Assembly: GCA_019633985.1 (NCBI GenBank)
Contig: JAHQWE010000075.1
Span: forward strand, 1-64,000
DNA from: Acidiferrobacterales bacterium
Lineage (GTDB): Bacteria; Pseudomonadota; Gammaproteobacteria; Arenicellales; Poriferihabitantaceae
DNA: 64,000 bases
Direction of reading: 5' to 3'
This document shows positions 8,890 to 16,250 of this stretch, piece after piece. The stretch's first letter is position 1. Each line of letters starts with the position of its first letter. Both the position numbers and the translations under genes were made by a program. The notes under the pieces were generated by a model. It saw nothing but the letters and a program-made list of their open reading frames with translations, did no database searches and had not been told where the DNA came from.

Positions 8890-9510
8890 TCAGTAGTCAG
8901 ACGGGAGGTTCTGTTCTTCAGCGCGGAGCGAAAATGTAACCCAAATACGGTCTCCATCCGAGCCCTTCTGCGTCGATTCGTTCTTCTCGAACCGATAAGG
9001 TAACCAGCATGGGAAGAATAATAGCTGCCCTTCAGTCGCATCATAGATATGATGCGAGGCAGATATTTTTGCAAGTTGCTCAACCATGTCTGCGCATGGA
9101 TGAGAAAAGCGTATACCTCCGCTTTTCTCCGGAGCTTGGATACAATAAACACCGCGCCACCCTGATTCGATACAGTCGATGGGTAGGTCGTAACCAAACC
9201 GGTCACTGATACTTGCCATCATTTCCGTACACCGATGCATTGCAACCCCATTCCCGCTCTCGGCGTTTGGCAACATATTGGCCAATGGCTGAATCTGTTC
9301 GAGTAGCAAGCGAAACTCAGGAAGTTCGTGCAAATATTTCGCGCTTTGCCAGCTGCCTTTGTAAATCCTGGTGGAACTTCCGCCACCACTTCTTTGCCGG
9401 TCCCTCCAACTATACAACCGTGACTTCAAATAGATATTGAGCATGATATGTTCTTCCAGCAACGTCTGGTAGACCGGTACCGGAAATAGCAAATCTTTGT
9501 TAAGAAGCAT
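8890..9510 (-). CDS. 2OG-Fe(II) oxygenase-like protein (PF13759/TIGR02466 type) with degenerate metal site
   Basis: A 206-aa protein beginning MLLNKDLLFPVPVYQTLL, like the N-termini of small 2OG-Fe(II) oxygenases that start 'LFPTPVY'. Further matches are SGWRGVYCIQAPEKSGGIRF (family 'SGVYYV..P..SG.L.F'), GQLLFFPCWLPYRFEKN (family 'G.L.LFPSWL.H.V..N') and DRIWVTFSL near the end. The usual iron ligands are not seen: the H.H/D pair before the SGVYY-like block is replaced (YDLPIDCIE), and the distal histidine is Tyr in WLPYRF. It may therefore be a non-catalytic relative, or use another site. The frame extends to GTG 9528, but ATG 9510 fits the family start. It lies downstream of ogt. Confidence 0.6.
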   Translation of the reverse strand: MLLNKDLLFPVPVYQTLLEEHIMLNIYLKSRLYSWRDRQRSGGGSSTRIYKGSWQSAKYLHELPEFRLLLEQIQPLANMLPNAESGNGVAMHRCTEMMASISDRFGYDLPIDCIESGWRGVYCIQAPEKSGGIRFSHPCADMVEQLAKISASHHIYDATEGQLLFFPCWLPYRFEKNESTQKGSDGDRIWVTFSLRAEEQNLPSDY

Positions 9511-9588
9511 TAATGACGCCAGCCCCACACAGTCATCAATGTCACTTGCTTCTTCTCGCGCTCACCGTAACTCGCCATCAAAGGGCAT

Positions 9589-10047
9589 TCAAATAAGCCA
9601 GGGAATAGCATTTTCAATGCGTAGCAAGGCAATTTTAGTCTCCACTCCTCCTTCACCGGAAAACCCGCCAATATCGCTGCTACCTAAAACTCGGTGGCAG
9701 GGTACGATGATCGCGATGGGATTACCGCCACATGCGTTACCCACCGGCTGCGCGGCGGAATGCATGGAATCGGCCAACTCCCCATAAGTTACAGTATTTC
9801 CATAGGGGATGGATCGCATCGCTTCACAGGCACGCTGCTGGAAGGCACTGCATTGATAAGAAAGTGGGAGATCGAACTGCTGCAATTCGCCAGCGAAATA
9901 GGCGAGCAATTGCTTTTCCGCTTCCAATAGTAATAGCGTCTCATCCAAAGCAATTTCATTTGTCCAGGTCAGACGTGAAACTGCTTCGTCCCGTTCTGAA
10001 ATCACTATTCTGCCTACTGGCGTTTCTACTGTTCGATGAAATGGCAT
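9589..10047 (-). CDS. ogt: Methylated-DNA--[protein]-cysteine S-methyltransferase
   Basis: A 152-aa suicide repair protein that removes O6-alkyl groups from guanine onto its own cysteine. The active-site motif IVPCHRVLG is present with acceptor Cys117, preceded by the helix-turn-helix block RSIPYGNTVTYGELA and the conserved GNACGGNP segment. The C-terminal DIGGFSGEGGVETKIALLRIE is also typical. Its length fits the short Ogt/AdaB forms, with only a small N-terminal domain. It follows the class I aminotransferase gene by 23 bases and may share its transcript. No Ada-type regulator domain is attached. Confidence 0.95.
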   Translation of the reverse strand: MPFHRTVETPVGRIVISERDEAVSRLTWTNEIALDETLLLLEAEKQLLAYFAGELQQFDLPLSYQCSAFQQRACEAMRSIPYGNTVTYGELADSMHSAAQPVGNACGGNPIAIIVPCHRVLGSSDIGGFSGEGGVETKIALLRIENAIPWLI

Positions 10048-10070
10048 TTTAATCTTGCAGAATTCTTGTC

Positions 10071-11234
10071 CTAAAACCGAAGTTTATCTAACCTTTTCGG
10101 CAATAATTCGATCGCATCTAAATCCGCGTTCGCAAAAGCCATACGCAAATACTGATCCTGAGTTTCGCCAAAAAACTGCCCTGGAAGTGGCAACACTCCT
10201 AACTCGCTTGCAAGCTTTCTAACGAATGTTATCGAATCGACATCGAGAAATGGCCTTTCCACATAAGCGAAATACGCACCCAGAGATCTTATGGCCCAGC
10301 CCTGAGTTTGATTGATCACCTCGGTAAATGCCTTTGCTCTTTGCGCAATCATGATATTGTTTGCCATTACCCAATCGCCGAGCCTCGGAATCTGATCCGC
10401 CAAAGCAATCTGCACGGGACGAGGTGCGCAAATTTGCATGTTATCCATCACCTTGGTAACCCCACCGATGACATTGTCCCCTGCAATGACAGCCCCTAAC
10501 CGGTGGCCGGGAATACAATACGTTTTTGAAAAGCTATATAACTGAATTAGATAGTCAGACCAATTGACTTGCTGAAACAAGCGATGTGGACAGGGAGAAC
10601 CACGGTCGCCAAATTCGCGATAAGTTTCGTCCAGAATAAGCCAGACACCCTTTTCCGCACAGTGCCTAGCAATACTCTCAAGAAGCTCAGTCGGATAAAT
10701 CGCTCCCGTTGGATTGTTGGGGGAAACCAACGCGACAACCGATACCGACGAATCAATTGCCGCCTTAATGGCAGAAAGATCAGGTAAGAAACCTGCAGAC
10801 GGATCTGCCTCAACGTAGCGAATGCGCATACCCAGTATTTCCGCCGTGGCCTTATGATTGAAATAACAGGGATTCGGCATCAACATTGTGCTCCCGGGCT
10901 GCGCAACCGCGAGCAGCGTCGCAAAAAAAGCTTGGTTACACCCGGATGTAATATGTGTTTGTGAGGCGTTGATCTCTGCCCCATACAGTTGGCTAGCGTA
11001 CACACTATAAGCGTGACGCAGTCGTGGCTCACCTTCGATATCACCGTATCCACAGTTCTCCGGGTTTGCGGAAGCATTGGCCAGTTCTTTCAACAGATTG
11101 TCGTGAGGCGGATAATTTGGCACCGCTTGAGACAAGTCAATTAGCGGGCCATGCTCTCCTTTATAGAGTTCCGCCCAGCTTCCGGCCAATGGAATTGCGG
11201 GTGTGTCTAGCGCATCTACGTTTGGATTAAGCAT
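10071..11234 (-). CDS. Class I/II PLP-dependent aminotransferase
   Basis: A 387-aa fold-type I enzyme with the expected order of motifs: GYGDIEGEPRLRHAYS near the substrate pocket, TSGCNQAFFATL, the VSPNNPTGAIYP block, DETYREF with the PLP-contacting Asp/Tyr, and the lysine-bearing SFSKTYCIPGHRLGAV. It transfers an amino group between an amino acid and a 2-oxoacid in the cytoplasm. The frame extends to a TTG at 11258, but ATG 11234 preceded by GGA at correct spacing is preferred. It is first in a likely two-gene unit with ogt. Substrate preference cannot be assigned. Confidence 0.9.
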   Translation of the reverse strand: MLNPNVDALDTPAIPLAGSWAELYKGEHGPLIDLSQAVPNYPPHDNLLKELANASANPENCGYGDIEGEPRLRHAYSVYASQLYGAEINASQTHITSGCNQAFFATLLAVAQPGSTMLMPNPCYFNHKATAEILGMRIRYVEADPSAGFLPDLSAIKAAIDSSVSVVALVSPNNPTGAIYPTELLESIARHCAEKGVWLILDETYREFGDRGSPCPHRLFQQVNWSDYLIQLYSFSKTYCIPGHRLGAVIAGDNVIGGVTKVMDNMQICAPRPVQIALADQIPRLGDWVMANNIMIAQRAKAFTEVINQTQGWAIRSLGAYFAYVERPFLDVDSITFVRKLASELGVLPLPGQFFGETQDQYLRMAFANADLDAIELLPKRLDKLRF

Positions 11235-11314
11235 CGGATTCCAGAAATATATGTACAACGTTAAGGCACATCAGCAATTTCGCCCGATATGCAAATACCG
11301 GATAGGTCACATAA

Positions 11315-11428
11315 GCACTGGAGACTAGGATCCAGCTGTTTGAACGGCTTGAAAGCCTGGCTAAAGAAGTTTCACAAGACCTGGATTCGAGAGTAAGCAT
11401 TCTAAAAACGATGGAAGAGGATATTTAA
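11315..11428 (+). pseudogene. Short coiled-coil remnant, possibly PspB-like C-terminus
   Basis: An open stretch of about 37 codons without an ATG at its head, ending TAA at 11426-11428. It translates to an amphipathic helix containing LFERLESLAKEV, SRVSILKTMEEDI and similar. The heptad pattern resembles the C-terminal helix of phage-shock PspB ('LA..A.....RI..LE.IL..E'). No membrane segment precedes it, so it is either a decayed gene end or chance. The rest of the 534-base gap 11235-11768 holds only the phoX terminator. Confidence 0.25.
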
Positions 11429-11642
11429 ACCTGAAGCATGGATCGTCCCGATCCTGTCAGCTTTCTCACACTAAAACAGACTGACTTAGCCTTGTTCTTC
11501 ACCTAGTCGAGCATCTGATAGTACATTTGGTTTTGCCTAATACTACCCTGAATCATCGGATAGGAGCGAGGGTTAGTAAAGGTTGGATCGAGATGAGTTG
11601 AGGATGTTTGCAGGCCAACATACAGAGATTATTTGAGCGCCT

Positions 11643-11674
11643 GAAAAATAAAAAAGCGGGGATTCCTCCCCGCT
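11643..11674 (-). terminator. Rho-independent terminator of phoX
   Basis: A perfect 8-bp stem, AGCGGGGA (11655-11662) with TCCCCGCT (11667-11674), loop TTCC. On the minus strand it is followed by a run of T residues (complement of the A-rich 11643-11654). It lies about 95 bases after the phoX stop codon. Confidence 0.9.
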
Positions 11675-11768
11675 CTCATACTCGCGCTCTAGCGATTCCC
11701 TGAACTCAAATTATCGCAAAATTTTCAGGTATCTCGCTATTCGAAGCATCCAAGGTAATTTCAAATGA

Positions 11769-13679
11769 TTAGCTGCCAATGACACCACCATCCTTTCGTG
11801 TTATCACGAGTGTGGCATCTCTGGGAACGGTGACACCATCTGTTGGAGCCGGGAAGTTTGTTAAACTAGGGTCTCCATTGCCTGGATGCTGAATATTGAC
11901 GAACATCGTCCGTTGATCGGGTGTCACCGCGATTCCTGTAATCTCGTCAGACGTCACACCCGTTAACAATCGACGGATTTCTTTTGTCTTAGTGTCTGCC
12001 ACTAGCATTTGGTTGTTCAATCCGTCTTTCTGACCACCATCGGTTTGGATAAATAAACGACCATCGGGATCCGCCCATAGTCCGTCCGGGTCGCTGTAAC
12101 TATCTTCCGTTCCGTGTGTTTCTTCAGCGATCAAAAAGATCTCCCAATCGAAGGTCAGTCCCGTATGTTTGTCCGCGTCCCGCCACTTGATAATGTGTCC
12201 GTCGTTATTGGGTACCAACGGGTTTGCCGCATTCGGCTCAGTTCTTCGACTATTGTTAGTGAGCGTGCAGTAAACATCACTGTTTGGTGCAACGGTAATC
12301 CACTCGGGACGATCCATTGGCGTCGCACCCAATAGGTCTGCGGCAACTCTGGCATACACTAGCACTTCCTCCTGGCTGGAAAAACGTTCCGCCAAGAGCG
12401 GATTGTCAATCGTCAGTTCTAACCAATCACCCGTGTTATCTTCATTAAAACGCGCCACATAAAGCTTACCCTCATCGAGTGGGCTGATCCCCTTACGACG
12501 CATCACTTTCCAGTCATCCGCTGAGACAAACTTATAAATATAATCAAATCGCTGGTCGTCTCCCATGTAAGCGACTGCGCGCCGACCTTTACCACTTACC
12601 AATGCAACTCCCTCATGCTTGAAACGCCCGAGAGCGGTGCGTTTTACTGGTTTTTGTGTCGCATCATTGGGATCAATCTCAACCACCCATCCAAAACGGT
12701 TTTCTTCATTCTGGTAGTCCACATCCGATAAATCGAATCGTCGATCAAACAAATGCCAGCCATAAGAGAAGCCTGAATCTGAAAATCCGTATCGCTCTTG
12801 CTCCGGGGTCGCGACCCAAGTGTTTTCCCGGTTACTTGCGCCAAAGTAGCCATTAAAATTTTCTTCACAGGTTAAATACGTGCCCCATGGGGTATATCCG
12901 TTTGCGCAGTTGTTCACTGTACCCAGAGGAATATTGCCGTTTGGGGTTTGCAATAAGGGAGAGTTCTTCACCGGACCACTAAACACCACTGGTGTGTTGA
13001 CGTGAATACGTCGTGCATTCTTGCTGCGGACAGTGGTCCATTTACCCCTCCGATTCACGACCTCTACCACCGATACGCCATGAGCGTGTTGACTGGTTCT
13101 CACATCTGCGATGCTTTCAGGGTCAGACTTACCCAGAACATGGGAGTTTCTACCAAATTCGTGATTCACTACTAACATTCCACGTTTGCTGGCAAATCTC
13201 TTCAGAGCAGGGTGGGCATTGCTTCTCACTCTGTACTTGGGGAAAAACCACATACCGTCATGACCAATACCAATTTGCTCAGCCTGGTCTTCAGCGGTTG
13301 GCGGATATTGATAGGCAGGCCCTCCTGGCTCAATAGGCTCTCCCCAGGGAATCAACACATCATACTGATACTCCTTGGCAACGGTGGGTGTTGGTCCGTT
13401 TCCGTCTGCCACTGGAACAGCCGTAAAATCAATCAGTGCGCCTCGCGGTTTCGGGAATCGCTTAGCATAGTAATGACCGTAGCTATCTGTTGCTTCCGCT
13501 GATTTTGGCAAAAACCCTGTGGCAGCGAGGGCGATCCCTCCTTGCATCACAGTTCGGCGAGAAACATTCGCTCTTAAGACCTCATCAAATCGACGATTTG
13601 CACTCTTGTTATCGATCTGGTTGTCATGGTCATTGGCGAAGTCGGCGTGAACTGGTTCGCTTTTAACTTTTTCTTGCAT
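11769..13679 (-). CDS. phoX: PhoX-family alkaline phosphatase (DUF839)
   Basis: A 636-aa secreted phosphatase of the calcium/iron PhoX family, exported by Tat. The signal contains SRRTVMQGGIALAATGFLP and would be cleaved near AEA. Family landmarks are VVNHEFGR, TCEENFNGYFG, GRFKHEGVAL, YMGDDQRFDYIYKFV, and a C-terminal DGLWADPDGRLFIQTDGGQ segment. It releases phosphate from organic esters in the periplasm or outside the cell. The frame extends to a GTG at 13742, but a Pho box overlaps that position, so ATG 13679 with AGGAAA upstream is preferred. It is monocistronic, with its own terminator. Confidence 0.93.
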   Translation of the reverse strand: MQEKVKSEPVHADFANDHDNQIDNKSANRRFDEVLRANVSRRTVMQGGIALAATGFLPKSAEATDSYGHYYAKRFPKPRGALIDFTAVPVADGNGPTPTVAKEYQYDVLIPWGEPIEPGGPAYQYPPTAEDQAEQIGIGHDGMWFFPKYRVRSNAHPALKRFASKRGMLVVNHEFGRNSHVLGKSDPESIADVRTSQHAHGVSVVEVVNRRGKWTTVRSKNARRIHVNTPVVFSGPVKNSPLLQTPNGNIPLGTVNNCANGYTPWGTYLTCEENFNGYFGASNRENTWVATPEQERYGFSDSGFSYGWHLFDRRFDLSDVDYQNEENRFGWVVEIDPNDATQKPVKRTALGRFKHEGVALVSGKGRRAVAYMGDDQRFDYIYKFVSADDWKVMRRKGISPLDEGKLYVARFNEDNTGDWLELTIDNPLLAERFSSQEEVLVYARVAADLLGATPMDRPEWITVAPNSDVYCTLTNNSRRTEPNAANPLVPNNDGHIIKWRDADKHTGLTFDWEIFLIAEETHGTEDSYSDPDGLWADPDGRLFIQTDGGQKDGLNNQMLVADTKTKEIRRLLTGVTSDEITGIAVTPDQRTMFVNIQHPGNGDPSLTNFPAPTDGVTVPRDATLVITRKDGGVIGS

Positions 13680-13744
13680 TTTTTGGATTTCCTGAGGTGG
13701 TTGCGTACAGTTCAGGAATCCTATGGGGGCTATGTGAGACACAA

Positions 13745-13762
13745 ATGACAGTGTTTTTACAA
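13745..13762 (-). promoter_or_regulatory. Candidate Pho box (PhoB site) of phoX
   Basis: Read on the minus strand it gives TTGTAAA, spacer AACA, then CTGTCAT. The second half is an exact match to the 7-base PhoB half-site, the first matches at about 4 of 7, and the 4-base spacer is as expected. It lies 66 bases upstream of the chosen phoX ATG. The rest of the gap to 14075 shows no gene. Confidence 0.5.
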
Positions 13763-14075
13763 CAATATGAGATCCACAACAGGTTAATATCTATACACAT
13801 AGCAACCTAGCGGGATCAGGACAGTTTTTATTAGTCTGACCGCGCGTCAAATTATTAGGGCTAGCCACGCCTGAGTATCACAAGCTTATCTGCTTCTTGT
13901 TATATCTGAACATCCATCACGACGCATGGTTTTCACCAGAATCTGCCAACGGCAAGATCTTCCTGATGTTGGTAAGTTGGGGGAAGATTCCGTTGCTGTT
14001 TACTCGAGAGAATAAATCGGCGTACCAAATCTGACACAACATTGGCGTCTTGCTTCGTTTGGTTTTACCTGGGAC

Positions 14076-14756
14076 TCAGTCGTCATCCTCATCTTCTCCG
14101 GAAGATCCGCTACTTCCTGATGAACCTCCACCAGATCCGCTGCTCCCCGAGCTACCGCTACCTGATCCACTACTTCCTGAGGACCCACTACTTCCCGAAG
14201 ATCCACTTTCACCAGTGGAACCCGAACTCCCTGATGACCCGCTGGAGCCTGAAGAACCCGAACTTCCTGATGACCCGCTAGAGCCTGAGGAACCCGAGCT
14301 TCCAGAACTTCCGTTCGATACCGCTGGGGGAGCTGACACAGTGACATTCGCGGGGGTCGCCATACTTCCAGTAATCGCGATATCTTCCAGCGTAAGCACC
14401 GCTGTATCCGGCACTGAGACTGGTAATGTCGACTGGCTCCCACCACTTTCGAAGGTCAACACTCGATCTCCTTTGGTGACGTCCGCGATGGAAAATCGAC
14501 CGGCAGAATCCGTGGTTGTGCTCTTACCTTCTATCCTTACATTCAACCCGGCGATTCCACCTGGCAGATTACTGGATCGTACGTTGCCATTAATCAACGC
14601 CTTACCCGTCGCAACAATGCCGCCACCTGATGAAGAAGTTGAACTCCCTCCCCCACCACAACCTGTCAATATAGCCATGGCTGCACCACCTAGTGAGACT
14701 GCTCTAGTGATTATCCAGCGTCTATTGCGTTTGAGAGTCATCGACTTTGTTTCCAT
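14076..14756 (-). CDS. Ser/Gly-repeat lipoprotein with carboxypeptidase-regulatory-like domain
   Basis: A 226-aa lipoprotein. The N-terminus has a basic NRRWIITR segment, a hydrophobic stretch and the lipobox AILTGC with Cys33. Residues 48-135 form a β-rich domain like carboxypeptidase regulatory-like repeats (GKALINGNVR, RIEGKSTTTDSAGRFSI). Residues 149-220 are almost pure Gly-Ser-Ser triplets, and the end is acidic (EDEDDD). The protein should sit on a membrane with a long flexible Ser-rich tail. No known catalytic motif is seen. It is the second of two similar lipoprotein genes and lies near an O-heptosyltransferase gene, so the Ser tail is a possible glycosylation target (inference). ATG 14741 is an alternative start. 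Confidence 0.75.
   Translation of the reverse strand: METKSMTLKRNRRWIITRAVSLGGAAMAILTGCGGGGSSTSSSGGGIVATGKALINGNVRSSNLPGGIAGLNVRIEGKSTTTDSAGRFSIADVTKGDRVLTFESGGSQSTLPVSVPDTAVLTLEDIAITGSMATPANVTVSAPPAVSNGSSGSSGSSGSSGSSGSSGSSGSSGSSGSSGSTGESGSSGSSGSSGSSGSGSGSSGSSGSGGGSSGSSGSSGEDEDDD
14097..14312. repeat. 9-bp tandem repeat encoding Gly-Ser-Ser triplets
   Basis: About 24 imperfect copies of a 9-base unit coding GSS/SSG, with a few GTG/GES variants. The codons vary at third positions, so the repeat is kept at protein level and has diverged in DNA. Length polymorphism between strains is likely. Confidence 0.85.
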
Positions 14757-14854
14757 TGTGGGCTTCTACTCGTTGCGAACAAAAAGTGTAGGGGTTATCG
14801 GTTCCTAATTCCTGTTAATCCCGTCAGAGACTACAAAAATAACACTACCGGCCG

Positions 14855-15265
14855 TTAGTCGTCATCTTCCTCATCATCGTCTTCATCTTTCTTGTCCTCA
14901 TCGTCCTCGTCGTCATCGTCATCTTTCTTGTCCTCATCGTCTTCTCCTGAAGATCCCGAAGAACCTGACGAACCTGAAGTTCCTGACGAACCTGAAGTTC
15001 CCGATGAGCCTGAAGTTCCCGATGAGCCTGAAGTTCCCGATGAACCGGAAGTTCCCGATGAACCGGAAGTACCTGATGAGCCGGACGTCCCAGCACTGCC
15101 ATTAGTATCCGCAAACCCAACAGAAGCACTCCCCTGGCCGAAATCGGTTCCCGCGCCACCACCGCTTGAGGTCTCTCCGCTGCCGCCGCAACCAGTCATA
15201 GTGGCAATTCCTAGCATGCTCAATATTTTTAAAAGCCTTCGTCTGTTTCCTAGATATTCATTCAT
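14855..15265 (-). CDS. Ser/Gly/Thr-repeat lipoprotein with long acidic tail
   Basis: A 136-aa lipoprotein. ATG 15265 has an AGAGGT SD six bases upstream and is preferred to the TTG at 15283. The signal contains NRRRLLKILSMLG, which resembles a Tat motif, and the lipobox MTGC. After a glycine-rich linker come six SGSSGT hexapeptides plus further SSG units, then a terminal run of about 29 residues that is almost all Asp and Glu with a few Lys. The acidic tail could bind Ca2+ or other cations, and the repeat could be glycosylated or act as a spacer. No enzyme domain is present. It is divergent from the DUF6502/heptosyltransferase genes across a palindrome and is followed by a second repeat lipoprotein. 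Confidence 0.78.
   Translation of the reverse strand: MNEYLGNRRRLLKILSMLGIATMTGCGGSGETSSGGGAGTDFGQGSASVGFADTNGSAGTSGSSGTSGSSGTSGSSGTSGSSGTSGSSGTSGSSGTSGSSGSSGSSGEDDEDKKDDDDDEDDEDKKDEDDDEEDDD
14945..15097. repeat. 18-bp tandem repeat encoding SGSSGT
   Basis: Six in-frame copies of an 18-base unit, of the type GAACCTGAAGTTCCTGAC on the plus strand, plus shorter 9-base SSG units at the left end. Several neighbouring copies are nearly identical in DNA, which suggests recent expansion and likely variation in copy number. Confidence 0.85.
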
Positions 15266-15337
15266 CACTGACCTCTTTTTCAATTTGTTAAACCAGCTTC
15301 GTGCTGGCGGTTTCTAAGCACAGGCCAATTATAATAA

Positions 15338-15354
15338 GTGGAACTTTGTTCCAC
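15338..15354. promoter_or_regulatory. Palindromic operator between lipoprotein and DUF6502 genes
   Basis: A perfect 7-base inverted repeat, GTGGAAC and GTTCCAC around TTT, in the 158-base divergent region. Candidate binding protein: the adjacent DUF6502 protein, which carries a helix-turn-helix-like segment. That link is inferred. Confidence 0.5.
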
Positions 15355-15423
15355 GTCAATATATAATTCGCATTATCTCATGAATGCGGTAAAACAGAAG
15401 GCGAGGACTGACTCTTATTGGGA

Positions 15424-16248
15424 ATGGCAAAGAATCAAAGTGAACAAGATCATCTGATCCAGGCGATTACACGCCTGATGCGGCCGCTTGTCCGTTTTCT
15501 ACTGTCACGAGGTTTCACTTACACCCGATTCATTCAAATCCTACGCCCCTTGTACGTGGAAATCGCTGAATTAGATCATCCGTCTGAGGACAGAAAGAAA
15601 CTGACCGATAGCAGAATCAGTTTGCTTACCGGTATTGCCCGGCGTTATGTAAAGGATTTGCGGAAGGGAGAGACACCTGCGAAAGTGGAAATGCTGAAGT
15701 CGCCACCCAACACACGTTTAATCGCAGAGTGGTTGACCAATCAGCGTTATTTAACTGGACAAGGGAAGCCAATTATCCTCCCTAGATTTACATCATCTGA
15801 TGCAATGCCTAGCTTTGAAGAACTGGCGCTCTCGGTCACCAGCGACATCAAACCACGCACCTTGCTCGATGACCTAGTTGAAAGAGATCTTGTTCATATC
15901 GAGGGCAACCAAATCACCCTAAAGACAATCGCCTATAAGCCTGACAAAAGCTTGAATGAACTCATTGATTACTTTGGTTTACACATGCATGACCATATGG
16001 CGGCAGCGACCAATAATCTTCACTCCGACAAACTACCTATGTTTGAACGCAGCGCGTTTATGGACGACCTTAGCGAGGAATCAATAGCAGAACTTAAACA
16101 ATTCAGTGATCAGGAAGCGATGAAAGCGCTGAAATCGGTATATGCCTATGCTGCCGAGCTGTATGAAAAAGATAAAAGTAATCCGAAGTCTACCCAACGC
16201 TTTCGAATGGGGGTATACACTTACCATGAAGACGAAGCAGAGGATTGA
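15424..16248 (+). CDS. DUF6502 family protein, putative HTH regulator
   Basis: A cytoplasmic protein of about 274 aa that I recognise as DUF6502-like. It opens with the helix LMRPLVRFLLSRGFTYTRFIQILRPLYVEIA and then RKKLTDSRISLLTGIARRYV, which reads like a helix-turn-helix ('TDSRIS.LTG..R..V..LR'). The C-terminal half is helical and charged with no catalytic motif. Its function in the family is unknown to me; a DNA-binding role is an inference from this segment and from the palindrome just upstream. A TTG at 15418 is an alternative start. The stop overlaps the translation-initiation region of the heptosyltransferase gene, implying coupling. Confidence 0.7.
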   Translation: MAKNQSEQDHLIQAITRLMRPLVRFLLSRGFTYTRFIQILRPLYVEIAELDHPSEDRKKLTDSRISLLTGIARRYVKDLRKGETPAKVEMLKSPPNTRLIAEWLTNQRYLTGQGKPIILPRFTSSDAMPSFEELALSVTSDIKPRTLLDDLVERDLVHIEGNQITLKTIAYKPDKSLNELIDYFGLHMHDHMAAATNNLHSDKLPMFERSAFMDDLSEESIAELKQFSDQEAMKALKSVYAYAAELYEKDKSNPKSTQRFRMGVYTYHEDEAED

Positions 16249-16250
16249 AT

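Noticed and set aside
8772-9206. 144-codon minus-strand frame
   Set aside because: It overlaps the 2OG-oxygenase-like gene in another frame and has a random Arg/Ser-rich composition.
14050-14808. 252-codon Pro/Glu/Leu/Asp-rich frame on the plus strand
   Set aside because: It is the antisense of the Gly-Ser-Ser repeat lipoprotein. The minus-strand frame has a lipobox and a β domain, and this one has only repeat-derived composition.
14945-15097. Regular short repeats resembling a CRISPR array
   Set aside because: The units are 18 bases, contiguous and in frame with a protein. There are no unique spacers and no cas genes.
14892-15317. 141-codon Ser/Pro/Glu-rich frame on the plus strand
   Set aside because: Antisense to the SGSSGT lipoprotein, which has an SD and lipobox on its own strand.
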